DNA from: an uncultured Pelagibacteraceae bacterium
Lineage (GTDB): Bacteria; Pseudomonadota; Alphaproteobacteria; Pelagibacterales; Pelagibacteraceae
Direction: 5' to 3'
NCBI GenBank assembly: GCA_902522115.1
Contig: CABYUV010000001.1
Coordinates: 1-64,000 of the forward strand
Length of the DNA: 64,000 nt
Shown: piece by piece, positions 56,494 to 64,000 of the stretch
How positions within the stretch are numbered: position 1 is the first letter of the stretch
Layout: every line of letters begins with the position of its first letter
Translations under genes and position numbers: made by a program
The notes under the pieces: generated by a model
What the model was told of the DNA's origin: nothing
Seen by the model: only the letters and a program-made list of their open reading frames with translations
Database searches by the model: none

Positions 56494-56844
56494 TTAATAG
56501 ATCGTAGCTCCAAAAACTTTAACCGTATCGTCTTCGACCCCTAAGACTAACCTCCCAAGAAACTCTCCTGGGATCTCTTTATTTCCTTGCTTAATCAGAA
56601 CAGTTATATGATCTCCTCTTCTAAGGCACCCGAAAGGTTCAAAAGTCTCTTTAAGATTAGTGATTAGCTTATTGTTAGCCCACTGTTTACCAAGCTCTAC
56701 TTCGTTAGCACCAAAAAGCATTTGAGTTGAGAAATCTCTTGTAAACCCACCATAATCTTTAAGGTTTGATGATTTAACCAAATTATCCCAAATAGGTTTA
56801 GCTAATTCATATATTTCATCATCTGATTTGAATAAAATATCCAT
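56494..56844 (-). CDS. Unknown protein of the apr operon, 116 residues
   Basis: I do not recognise this protein. It is soluble, with no membrane segment or signal. The N-terminal half is helical and charged (DEIYELAKPIWDNLVKSSNL). Then LFGANEVELGKQWANNK and FEPFGCLRRGDHITVLIK follow, with a single cysteine, and the end looks like beta strands (EFLGRLVLGVEDDTVKVFGA). It starts 21 bases after the aprA stop on the same strand, so it is almost certainly transcribed with aprM-aprB-aprA. An assembly factor or partner of the reductase is a reasonable guess, not a conclusion. Confidence 0.7.
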   Translation of the reverse strand: MDILFKSDDEIYELAKPIWDNLVKSSNLKDYGGFTRDFSTQMLFGANEVELGKQWANNKLITNLKETFEPFGCLRRGDHITVLIKQGNKEIPGEFLGRLVLGVEDDTVKVFGATIY

Positions 56845-56865
56845 ATGATTTAATTAAATTATCTG

Positions 56866-58725
56866 CTACGAAGCTTTTTTCTTCTCGTTCTCATCTACTA
56901 TATGGTAGACAGGAACTTTCTCCATACTAAACTTACCAGTCTTAGGGTCTCTTCTTGAAACTGTTAAACAATGCCAATTTTCATCATCAAGCTTCATATG
57001 ATCACCTCTGTAATAGTAGCCTGGCCATCTAGTCTCTTCCCTGAATAATGTATGTTCTGTTACACACTGTGAAGTCAAAGCTCTATGTTTTAATTCCCAG
57101 GCTCTCATAAGCTGATGATAATCCTCAGCACCAACATGTTCTAAGTCCTCTTGTAACCAATCCAATAGCTCTAGCCCTCTTTTCAACATATTACCATTTG
57201 TCATATAATTTGAAGTAATTCCACCTACATATTCGTCCATAATTTTCTGTAATCTTTGAAGACCTTGAATTGGAGATATATAGCTAGGAGAAACTGTTCC
57301 ACCGGTAATCTCATTTCTAGCAACTGTGTAGTTTTCTAATGGTTTGTAAACCGCTGTCTTGAATTCTTCACACTGTTTATCTGAAACTTTAACACCCTCA
57401 GCTTTTTTATCTTCAATATATTTAACAGCAGCTTTTGCAGCTAATCTACCTTCTGTAAAAGATCCAGATGAAAACTTGTGAGCACTTCCACCAACTGTAT
57501 CACCTGCACCAAATAAACCATTAATAGTTAACATTCTGTTATAACCCCAGAAATATTCTGGTGGTGATAAATCCTCTGGACCACTAACCCAAGCTCCAGA
57601 ACAAGTGGCATGTGAACCCATTACATAAGGCTCAGATGTGGTTAACTCTGGATTTGTATATTTTGGATCAATATTTTGAGATGCCCAAACAACAGCTTGA
57701 CCAACTGTCATTCCTAAAAAATTTTCCCAACCTACTGTTTCTAAATGTGGATCTTGAAAAGCCTCAGTAGTTACCATGTGGATTGGTCCACCGCCAGCAG
57801 CTACTTCCTGAATAAATGCATGATTTCTTAAGCAAGTTGGTGTTGGATGATGATCAATATATTCACCAACCAACTCTTTAGTTTGATCATACCATTTTTT
57901 CTCATAATTTTCACCATTAGCATTTTGTGTATATGTTTTTAAATGAAGAAAATATGCTCCAACTGGACCATAGCCATCCTTAAATCTACATAACACAATT
58001 CTGTTTTCCATTTGAGTCATCTTGGCACCTGCAGCAATAGGTAATGCATATGCAGATCCATTACTCCATGGAGCATACCAAGTTCTACCCATTCCTTCTC
58101 CGACTGCTCTAGGTTTAAAGATATGCGAAGCTCCTCCAGCAGCAACAATTACTGCTTTTGCTCTAAATACATGAAAATCACCAGTTCTCATATTAAATCC
58201 AACTGCTCCACCAATTCTATTTTCTTGAGACTCATCCATCAAAAGGTGAGTTATCATTATTCTATTATAAATTTTATCTGCAGATTTTTTTGCCGCCTCA
58301 GCAACAATAGGTTTATAACTTTCACCATGTATCATGATCTGCCACTTACCTTCTCTCAAGTATCTTCCAGTTTCTTCATTCTTCATCATTGGAAGGCCCC
58401 ATTCATCAAACATATGAACTGTAGAATCTACATGACGTGCCATGTCATAACCTAAGTCTTCTCTAACCATTCCCATTAAATCATTTCTTGCATATCTAAC
58501 GTGATCTTCTGGCTGGTTTTCACCCCATTGCATTCCCATGTAGCAGTTGATAGCATAAAGTCCTTGAGCAACGGCTCCACTTCTATCTATATTGGCTTTT
58601 TCCACACAAATAATTTTCATGTCTCTGCCCCAGTGCCTTGCCTCAAAGGTTGCTCCAGTTCCAGCCATTCCTCCACCTACAACTAGTATATCGCAATCTT
58701 CGTAGTGTGTTTTGTGACTAGCCAT
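56866..58725 (-). CDS. aprA: Adenylylsulfate reductase, alpha subunit
   Basis: A 619-residue FAD subunit, normal AprA length. The FAD motif is ILVVGGGMAGTGATFEARHW near residue 14, followed by VEKANIDRSGAVAQGLYAIN. INGLFGAGDTVGGSAHKFSS is near residue 400, and the C-terminal helical domain has HLFREETRWPGYYYRGDHM. It interconverts APS and sulfite plus AMP. In aerobic, non-sulfate-reducing SAR11 the likely direction is sulfite oxidation. It overlaps aprB by one base. Confidence 0.95.
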   Translation of the reverse strand: MASHKTHYEDCDILVVGGGMAGTGATFEARHWGRDMKIICVEKANIDRSGAVAQGLYAINCYMGMQWGENQPEDHVRYARNDLMGMVREDLGYDMARHVDSTVHMFDEWGLPMMKNEETGRYLREGKWQIMIHGESYKPIVAEAAKKSADKIYNRIMITHLLMDESQENRIGGAVGFNMRTGDFHVFRAKAVIVAAGGASHIFKPRAVGEGMGRTWYAPWSNGSAYALPIAAGAKMTQMENRIVLCRFKDGYGPVGAYFLHLKTYTQNANGENYEKKWYDQTKELVGEYIDHHPTPTCLRNHAFIQEVAAGGGPIHMVTTEAFQDPHLETVGWENFLGMTVGQAVVWASQNIDPKYTNPELTTSEPYVMGSHATCSGAWVSGPEDLSPPEYFWGYNRMLTINGLFGAGDTVGGSAHKFSSGSFTEGRLAAKAAVKYIEDKKAEGVKVSDKQCEEFKTAVYKPLENYTVARNEITGGTVSPSYISPIQGLQRLQKIMDEYVGGITSNYMTNGNMLKRGLELLDWLQEDLEHVGAEDYHQLMRAWELKHRALTSQCVTEHTLFREETRWPGYYYRGDHMKLDDENWHCLTVSRRDPKTGKFSMEKVPVYHIVDENEKKKAS

Positions 58726-59195
58726 TAATAATAAACTCCTTTTTTAAAAGAATCTTTTGGCACAGATGGAAGTTCTCCATCAATGTTTAAACCTTCTGGC
58801 TCCGTATATAATCTTTGAGAATTTAATTCACCTTGTTTGATTTTTTCACCATCTGCAAGTTTTGGAATAAATTTTCCCCATGGTTTAGTTGTTATTGGAG
58901 ATACAAAATTTTTCTCTGTTCCATTTCTAAACTTAATTTTCCAAGAAATAGTTCCTTTTTCTTCTTCTCTTCTAACTCTCACACTATGACCCATTGGAGC
59001 AAAATCAGCATAACCTCTTACATCAATTGCATGATTAGGACACGCTTTAACGCATGAATAACATTCCCAGCAAAAGTTTGGTTCAATATTTTTTGCTCGT
59101 CTAATATTTTCATCAATGTGCATTATATCTGACGGACAAATATCTACACAATGACCACATCCATCACATCTAGTCATATAAACAAAAGTTGACAT
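58725..59195 (-). CDS. aprB: Adenylylsulfate reductase, beta subunit
   Basis: A 156-residue electron-transfer subunit with two 4Fe-4S clusters. The ligand motifs are CDGCGHCVDICP at residues 10-21 and CWECYSCVKACP near residue 42. The C-terminal tail (PITTKPWGKFIPKLADGEKI) is the family extension that wraps around AprA. It passes electrons between AprA and the membrane partner. It lies 44 bases after aprM. Confidence 0.95.
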   Translation of the reverse strand: MSTFVYMTRCDGCGHCVDICPSDIMHIDENIRRAKNIEPNFCWECYSCVKACPNHAIDVRGYADFAPMGHSVRVRREEEKGTISWKIKFRNGTEKNFVSPITTKPWGKFIPKLADGEKIKQGELNSQRLYTEPEGLNIDGELPSVPKDSFKKGVYY

Positions 59196-59239
59196 AATTA
59201 TTTTTTCTCCTCTATAGTTTTTATCATAATTAATTTTAA

Positions 59240-60040
59240 TTAATAGTGTTTAGGTTTCTCTCTTTTAATACCTAAACCAAATTGTTCAGGCGCATCTGCA
59301 GGAGGAGGCAAATTGTCTCTTGAACCATCTGCTTCTGCTAAATTCTTTTGAATTGCTGCTCCAGGCTTATAAAACATGTGAGCAAACTTTGACCAGTATA
59401 CTCCTCCAAATAAAACAAAATTTGAAATTACAAATAATATTAAAAATAAATTAGCATCCCATCTACCCTCTAGATTTAAACTTTGAAGATATGACCAGAT
59501 AAATCCTGTTAAAGAGGTTGCAATCAATGCTAATACAAATAAATCAGCTTTAATAATTCTATACCAAGGTTGAGCCTCTGAATAAACATCAACTCTTAGA
59601 AAAAACCAAAACCATGATCCACCCAAGACAGTCATTAAAGCCCCAATATGCCAGATCATAGGCCATATAGCTGGTGTTTCTATATTTGTTGATGAATAAG
59701 CAAAAATCATAACTACAGATCCAACCCAAAATAGTATAGTTCCATACATACCAAGAACATGTGCTATTCTTCTTTTTCCTGCACCTAGTTCTGATGTGGT
59801 TCCTATATCGTATGCAATTGTTTTTGAAACGACCGCTATCCTCTCACTTGTTGATAATTCTTTAGTTGCATTTTTTTTTGCTTTTTTTGCATTCTCAAAA
59901 AAATACTTAACATTTTTTTTGTGAATTATGTCTAATAGAGTTCCTGTTACAATCAATAAAATCATTAACACCACAAATCCTTGCATAACTATAGATGGAA
60001 CTGTTTCTGCTAAAACTGAAAAAGGATTGGTAGTGAACAT
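59240..60040 (-). CDS. aprM: AprM, membrane partner of adenylylsulfate reductase
   Basis: A 266-residue membrane protein with about five hydrophobic helices. It contains histidines in helices (RIAHVLGMYGTILFWVG, MIWHIGALMTVLGG) that could bind haem. FWFFLRVDVYSEAQPWYR and SNFVLFGGVYWSKFAHMFY are other notable stretches. Its gene order before aprB-aprA matches AprM of sulfur-oxidising bacteria, which links the reductase to quinone. It is the first gene of the operon. Confidence 0.88.
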   Translation of the reverse strand: MFTTNPFSVLAETVPSIVMQGFVVLMILLIVTGTLLDIIHKKNVKYFFENAKKAKKNATKELSTSERIAVVSKTIAYDIGTTSELGAGKRRIAHVLGMYGTILFWVGSVVMIFAYSSTNIETPAIWPMIWHIGALMTVLGGSWFWFFLRVDVYSEAQPWYRIIKADLFVLALIATSLTGFIWSYLQSLNLEGRWDANLFLILFVISNFVLFGGVYWSKFAHMFYKPGAAIQKNLAEADGSRDNLPPPADAPEQFGLGIKREKPKHY

Positions 60041-60093
60041 TTAATACTCTTAAAATATTTTTGAATTAGTTTAAAGTTTTCTAATCTAGTTAT

Positions 60094-60134
60094 TTAAAGA
60101 CTTCAACCAAAAGTATTGGTCAATTTGTCTTTAA
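60094..60134 (-). terminator. Imperfect hairpin after the pab-HIT operon
   Basis: TTAAAGAC (60094-60101) and GTCTTTAA (60127-60134) are exact inverse complements, with an inner ACCAA/TTGGT stem. It lies 7 bases beyond the HIT gene stop in the gap before aprM. No strong U-tract follows, so termination or 3' end protection are both possible. Confidence 0.45.
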
Positions 60135-60141
60135 TAACAAC

Positions 60142-60540
60142 TTAGAATTTGCGTTTGTAGTGTTGTTTGCTAGGTATTACTGACCTAACACCTCCTTGAG
60201 GGTTTTCTACATCACCCTCTCTTCTAGGTATTAAATGAATGTGACAATGCATAATTGATTGGCCTGCAACTTTTCCTGCATTTGTACCTATATTGAAACC
60301 TTTAACACTAGAATCTAGTTTTAAAATTTTTTCTTTAGTTTTTAAAATTAAATTATTACATGCCTGAATTTCTTCTTCAGTAAGATCAAAGTATGTCTCT
60401 ACATGTCTCTTAGGAACGATAAGACTATGAAATTCTGAGACAGGGTAACTATCTTTAGATGAATAGGCTAATTGGTTTTCAAACTCAAACTCTTCTTTTC
60501 TGATTTTACATAATATACAAGGATTGTTAGGATCTTTCAT
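60142..60540 (-). CDS. HIT-family nucleotide-binding protein
   Basis: A 132-residue protein with the histidine triad GQSIMHCHIHLIPRREGD near residue 95 and an N-terminal CILCKIRKEEF with a Cys pair. HIT proteins of this group hydrolyse adenosine phosphoramidate or dinucleoside polyphosphates. The cellular substrate is unknown. It begins 2 bases after pabC and is the last gene of the folate-related operon. Confidence 0.87.
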   Translation of the reverse strand: MKDPNNPCILCKIRKEEFEFENQLAYSSKDSYPVSEFHSLIVPKRHVETYFDLTEEEIQACNNLILKTKEKILKLDSSVKGFNIGTNAGKVAGQSIMHCHIHLIPRREGDVENPQGGVRSVIPSKQHYKRKF

Positions 60541-60542
60541 AT

Positions 60543-61286
60543 TTAAACAAGAGAGTCATAAATTTTATTTAACTTCGTGTAACAATTAGTGCTTCTTCTC
60601 TTCCATCTAAGATCGTTTATATTTGAAACTGATGTTACTCCTTTGCCAGATCCAATAAGAATTACTTCATCATAATCATTAATTGATTTAATAGAAATAT
60701 CTTTAAAATTAATTTTAATTTTTTTGCTTATAAATTTAAGTGTGTTTCCAAAATAACAATTTTTTTTAGGTGAAAAAAACTTTCCATTTTTCACAAAAAC
60801 CAAATTTGAAGTACCAGTTTCTAAAATTTTATCCTTTGCGACTAGAGCGATATCAAATTTAGTTGAGTCAACTTTGTTTAATTTTGCTAATATTTTTTTA
60901 TAATATAGATTTTTATAATTCGGCTCTACTCGTATATATTTAAACAATAAAAGATTAAAATTACCTTTTGGTTTTGGTCTTTTTCTAATTGAGACCGATA
61001 TTAATTTTTTATTTAACGCTATACGAAATAAATTATCAGGACCTTTGTATATAGTGTTTTTATTTATTAAATCTCTAACAATATTTTTTAAATTTTTTTT
61101 TCTTATTCCATATTTTTTTGTAGATTTTAACAAGTTTTCTATATGTGGTTTTAAAAGTATTAACCTAGGAGGTTTTCCGACCATACGCATTGTTGTAAAT
61201 ACACCTCTAGATCCCCAGAGGTCTTTGAAAGTAACTTCTTTAAGATTACTAAGCTGATAAGATTTTTTTAATAAGAGTGTTGCCAT
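60543..61286 (-). CDS. pabC: Aminodeoxychorismate lyase-like, class IV aminotransferase fold
   Basis: A 247-residue PLP-fold IV protein. RGVFTTMRMVGKPPRLILLK is the N-terminal family region, and ILETGTSNLVFVKNGKFFSP holds the conserved cofactor-phosphate-binding stretch. LIGSGKGVTSVSNIN is the late loop. The PLP-binding lysine is expected in the DSTKFDIALVAKDKIL region (Lys of VAKDK). Its position after pabA and pabB supports release of pyruvate from aminodeoxychorismate to give p-aminobenzoate. It overlaps pabA by 38 bases. A branched-chain or D-amino-acid aminotransferase is a less likely alternative. Confidence 0.78.
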   Translation of the reverse strand: MATLLLKKSYQLSNLKEVTFKDLWGSRGVFTTMRMVGKPPRLILLKPHIENLLKSTKKYGIRKKNLKNIVRDLINKNTIYKGPDNLFRIALNKKLISVSIRKRPKPKGNFNLLLFKYIRVEPNYKNLYYKKILAKLNKVDSTKFDIALVAKDKILETGTSNLVFVKNGKFFSPKKNCYFGNTLKFISKKIKINFKDISIKSINDYDEVILIGSGKGVTSVSNINDLRWKRRSTNCYTKLNKIYDSLV

Positions 61287-61806
61287 TTTCTGTTAAAAAA
61301 GATTCAGGATGAAATTGAAATCCATATATTTTATTTTGATTATCTTCAAGTCCCATTGGTATTTTTGTTTTGCTACATCTCATGGTTATTTTAATAGAGC
61401 TTGATTTAAATGGCTCCATTAATTTCAATGAATGATATCTTCCAACCTTAAACTGTTTATTATTTTTAAAAATTTTACTTTCATTGTTTATTTTTATCTT
61501 GGATTGAAAGCCATGATAAATTTTTTTTTGTTGTATAATTTTGCCACCTTCATTATGTAAAATCATTTGATAGCCAAGACAAATTCCAATTATTTTTTTC
61601 TTTCCTTTATATTTTTTATAAATTCTTGATGTAGTAGGGTAATCCTTTGGTGATCCGGGTCCTGGTGACAAAACGATTACATTACTTTTATCAAGCAATT
61701 GATCCTTTAAATCATAATAGTTTGAGCAAATTACTTTATCGAATTTTGCGAATTGATGAACAACATTCCAGGTAAAAGAATCTTGATGATCTATAATGTA
61801 AATCAT
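61249..61806 (-). CDS. pabA: Glutamine amidotransferase of aminodeoxychorismate/anthranilate synthase
   Basis: A 185-residue class I glutaminase. IDHQDSFTWNVVHQFAKF is at the N-terminus, VLSPGPGSPKDYP near residue 50, GICLGYQMILHNEGG with the catalytic cysteine near residue 75, and YGFQFHPESFLTENG with the His-Glu pair near the end. It supplies ammonia to the chorismate-binding subunit next door. Its ATG overlaps the pabB stop by 4 bases (ATGA). The same subunit can serve tryptophan synthesis in some bacteria. Confidence 0.87.
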   Translation of the reverse strand: MIYIIDHQDSFTWNVVHQFAKFDKVICSNYYDLKDQLLDKSNVIVLSPGPGSPKDYPTTSRIYKKYKGKKKIIGICLGYQMILHNEGGKIIQQKKIYHGFQSKIKINNESKIFKNNKQFKVGRYHSLKLMEPFKSSSIKITMRCSKTKIPMGLEDNQNKIYGFQFHPESFLTENGNTLIKKILSA

Positions 61807-63017
61807 TTAAATAACTCCAATAAAGATTTTGCTTTAATATAATTTTCATTAAATTCTTTCTTTGGTGAACTATCTAATACTACACCAGATGCTGCAGAGA
61901 TCTCCGATTGATTTTTATAATTTAATATAGATCTAATAATTATATTAAACTTCATATCTTGATTAAATTTAATAAATCCAAAACTTCCTGTAAAAATATT
62001 TCTACTTTCTTTTTCTTGTTTGTTTAAAAGTTCTAAAGTTCTAATTTTAGGACAACCAATTACAGATCCTCCGGGCATCATTGCCTTAATGATATCAATC
62101 AATTTTGTATTTTTATTTAATATTCCACCAATTGAAGTCACATAATGAAAAAGATGTTTGTATTCCTCGACATATTTTTTTTTGAATATTTTGACACTTC
62201 CAGGTTTACAAATTTTAGATAAATCACTTCTTTCCATATCAACTATCATGTTATGTTCTTTGGTTTCTTTTTCGTTATTTTTAAAATATTTAAGAGCTAT
62301 ATTTTTATTGGATAATAATTTTTTCTTAAAAGTTCCAGCTATTGGTTTAGTTATTATTTTGTTTTTTTTCTTATCAATTAATGTTTCAGGAGAGCAACTG
62401 ACTATAGAGTAATCCTTATCTTTTATCATAAATGATTCTGGGGAGGCATTAACACGCATTAATTTCCAAAAAAAATTAATAGGATCAATTAATGATTTAT
62501 TCTTGTATTTTGTGCAAATTTTAATTTGATAGGTTTCACCTTCTCTTATTTTTTTTGAGAATAATTCAAATATTTTTTTATATTTTGTATAAGAAATATT
62601 AATCTTAAAAGGACTTAGTATTTGAGTTTTGCTGAACTGATAATTGAACGAATGTTTTTTTATATTAGATATAATTTTAATATTTTTTCTAATTTTAATT
62701 ATAGTCTCAGGTTTATAAAATATTCCTTTATAAAAATTGATTCTTTTTTTATTTTTTAAGTTAATACCAATTAAATTACATAAAATTTCATAACCAAAAA
62801 AACCGAGATATAAATCTGTTTCTTTTTTATATTTTTTCTTCTCTAATGAATTTAGAAATTTATTAATATTTTTTTTTGTTAGAATAATTTTTTTAGAAAA
62901 ATCGGTATAAATATTATACCCATCATCTATTTTATAAATTATTAAAGGTTTATCTGATTGATACAGATCCTCTAAATATGGGTTAAATTTAAACTTATGC
63001 TGGCTGAGTTCTTTCAA
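61803..63017 (-). CDS. pabB: Aminodeoxychorismate synthase component I (chorismate-binding)
   Basis: A 404-residue chorismate-utilising enzyme, short for the family (often 450 or more). The catalytic domain shows REGETYQIKICTKYKNK, VNASPESFMIKDKDYSIVSC, MIVDMERSDLSKICKPGS, MMPGGSVIGCPKIR and RNIFTGSFGFIKFN. The motif that is PIKGT in classical PabB reads PIAGT (Ala227), as in TrpE. The operon with pabA and pabC favours p-aminobenzoate synthesis. The start is probably the TTG at 63017 after AGAGAAAG; it overlaps the end of the MFS gene by 23 bases. Confidence 0.83.
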   Translation of the reverse strand: MKELSQHKFKFNPYLEDLYQSDKPLIIYKIDDGYNIYTDFSKKIILTKKNINKFLNSLEKKKYKKETDLYLGFFGYEILCNLIGINLKNKKRINFYKGIFYKPETIIKIRKNIKIISNIKKHSFNYQFSKTQILSPFKINISYTKYKKIFELFSKKIREGETYQIKICTKYKNKSLIDPINFFWKLMRVNASPESFMIKDKDYSIVSCSPETLIDKKKNKIITKPIAGTFKKKLLSNKNIALKYFKNNEKETKEHNMIVDMERSDLSKICKPGSVKIFKKKYVEEYKHLFHYVTSIGGILNKNTKLIDIIKAMMPGGSVIGCPKIRTLELLNKQEKESRNIFTGSFGFIKFNQDMKFNIIIRSILNYKNQSEISAASGVVLDSSPKKEFNENYIKAKSLLELFK

Positions 63018-64000
63018 TTGCTTTCTCTATTATAGGTAAGTGTATCAGACCTGCAAATAATGATAATGCGATAGATCCGTACCATGCATAATCAAAATTT
63101 CCGTTTAATTCATAAAATACACCACCTAGATATGCTCCTAGGAAAGAACCAATTTGATGGCTTACAAAAACTATTCCATATAAAAGTCCAACATATTTTG
63201 TACCAAATATGTGTGCAACAATTCCATTTGTTGGAGGAACTGTGGATAACCATAAAAAACCAAAAGTAACTCCAAATACTACTGAATTAAAGATACTTGG
63301 TGGTAAGAAAATAAAATAAATTATAGAAACTCCTCTTAATAGATAAATGGCACTTAATATTTTTTTCTTACTATACCTTGTTGCCAAATAACCGCTTGTA
63401 ATAGTACCAGCCATATTAAATACACCAATTAAAGCTAAAACCATTGCAGGTGTCCAATCAGGCAAACCTTTATCTGCCATATAAGTAGGAATGTGTGTTG
63501 CTACTAAAGCAATATGCCAACCACAAACAAAAAAACCCAAAGTAAGATAAATAAAACTTTTGTTGGCAAATGCCTCTCTTAGAGCCTCTCTTGCTGTTTG
63601 ATTATTGTCTTCATTAACTCCTACAGGTATTTTTGGAGTACTAACAAACAAAGCTATAACCAATCCTAATCCTAAAAGAAGAGAAAAGTATAAAAGCGTA
63701 TTCTCCCAACCTGTTTCAACTAAGGAATATCTTACAAGTAACGGTGATACAAAATATCCAAATGAACCTGCACATGTAACAATTCCAGTTGCAATAGTTC
63801 TATTAGATGCTGGAAAATGTTTAGCTACTACTGATACTGGGATACCGATTGCAGTGGAGCCTAGACCAATTCCAATCATCACTCCTATAGTTAAAGTAAA
63901 ATAACCTCCAGTATTATAGCCAGAATAAAAAAGCAAAACCCCAATTAAATAAAAAGCAAAGCCAATAAATATTGAAACCGCTCCTCCGTATTTATCAGTA
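62995..64000 (-). CDS. Major facilitator superfamily transporter, C-terminal part (cut by window end)
   Basis: The minus-strand frame is open from the right edge (first codon at 63999) to the stop at 62995. The partial protein has at least ten hydrophobic segments. It opens with TDKYGG (MFS motif A) and shows FPASNRTIATGIVTCAGSFG and later GVTFGFLWLSTVPPTNGIVA. It resembles oxalate/formate- or monocarboxylate-type MFS carriers. A TTG at 63936 is within the frame, but the coding signal clearly continues past it. It is upstream of, and overlaps, pabB. Confidence 0.85.
   Translation of the reverse strand, partial: TDKYGGAVSIFIGFAFYLIGVLLFYSGYNTGGYFTLTIGVMIGIGLGSTAIGIPVSVVAKHFPASNRTIATGIVTCAGSFGYFVSPLLVRYSLVETGWENTLLYFSLLLGLGLVIALFVSTPKIPVGVNEDNNQTAREALREAFANKSFIYLTLGFFVCGWHIALVATHIPTYMADKGLPDWTPAMVLALIGVFNMAGTITSGYLATRYSKKKILSAIYLLRGVSIIYFIFLPPSIFNSVVFGVTFGFLWLSTVPPTNGIVAHIFGTKYVGLLYGIVFVSHQIGSFLGAYLGGVFYELNGNFDYAWYGSIALSLFAGLIHLPIIEKAIERTQPA

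Noticed and set aside
58123-58455. 110-codon plus-strand frame inside aprA
   Set aside because: It is antisense to the conserved aprA gene, with a Ser/Cys/His-rich translation and no motif.
1-64000. CRISPR array, prophage or insertion sequence
   Set aside because: I found no regularly spaced direct repeats, no transposase, integrase or phage structural gene; the repeated A/T runs are explained by base composition.

Overview
The window looks like a piece of a SAR11 chromosome (Pelagibacterales, Alphaproteobacteria). The DNA is visibly AT-rich. Genes are packed with 1-8 nt overlaps or gaps of a few bases, and almost no non-coding DNA is left. Both ends cut through genes. The gene content also fits this group: a nuoA-N operon beside tig-clpP-clpX-lon, a dissimilatory-type aprM-aprB-aprA set, xsc and suyAB for organosulfonates, TRAP transport, and no recognisable transcription regulator. 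The taxonomic call is an inference from content and style; I could not run a database search. I saw no rRNA, CRISPR array, phage or insertion sequence.

Layout. (1) 1-14281, minus strand: the complete 14-gene NADH:quinone oxidoreductase operon nuoABCDEFGHIJKLMN, with the start of birA coupled to its end. (2) 14369-20552, minus strand: tRNA-Asp and tRNA-Val, then lon, clpX, clpP and tig (proteostasis), then tRNA-Leu. (3) 20635-24854: a small surface-sugar islet with an extended-SDR epimerase, an FkbM methyltransferase, a GT2 glycosyltransferase and a large membrane protein. (4) 24855-29074: small genes and housekeeping odds and ends (DUF1289, histidine phosphatase, family-5-like uracil-DNA glycosylase, YbgC-like thioesterase, DUF3047), including three short genes of 42-57 codons. 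(5) 29280-42361, mostly minus strand: a Zn-alcohol dehydrogenase with an NCS1 permease, a TRAP transporter (P, Q, M), and a string of oxidative enzymes (3-hydroxyisobutyrate-type dehydrogenase, aldehyde dehydrogenase, SDR, FKBP-rhodanese fusion, Baeyer-Villiger-type monooxygenase, PhyH dioxygenase). (6) 42450-47071, plus strand: GMC oxidoreductase, TerC, SDR, M23 peptidase, EamA transporter. (7) 47073-50759, minus strand: a DAO-type oxidase and a carbamoyltransferase/DUF5989/SxtJ trio, coupled to xsc. (8) 50752-60040: an organosulfur block with xsc (minus) divergent from suyA-suyB-exporter (plus), which converge on a TauE-type exporter, a small membrane protein, an unknown 116-residue gene and aprA-aprB-aprM. 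(9) 60142-64000, minus strand: a HIT protein, pabC, pabA and pabB for p-aminobenzoate/folate, and the end of an MFS transporter.

How the genes work together. The best-supported functional unit is the organosulfur block. Xsc and SuyAB release sulfite from sulfoacetaldehyde and sulfolactate while feeding acetyl phosphate and pyruvate into central metabolism. AprBA with AprM can oxidise the sulfite to APS, and two unrelated predicted exporters can remove sulfite or sulfate. The least explained parts are the 116-residue protein of the apr operon, the coupling of xsc to the carbamoyltransferase trio, and the FKBP-rhodanese fusion, which lacks its catalytic cysteine.
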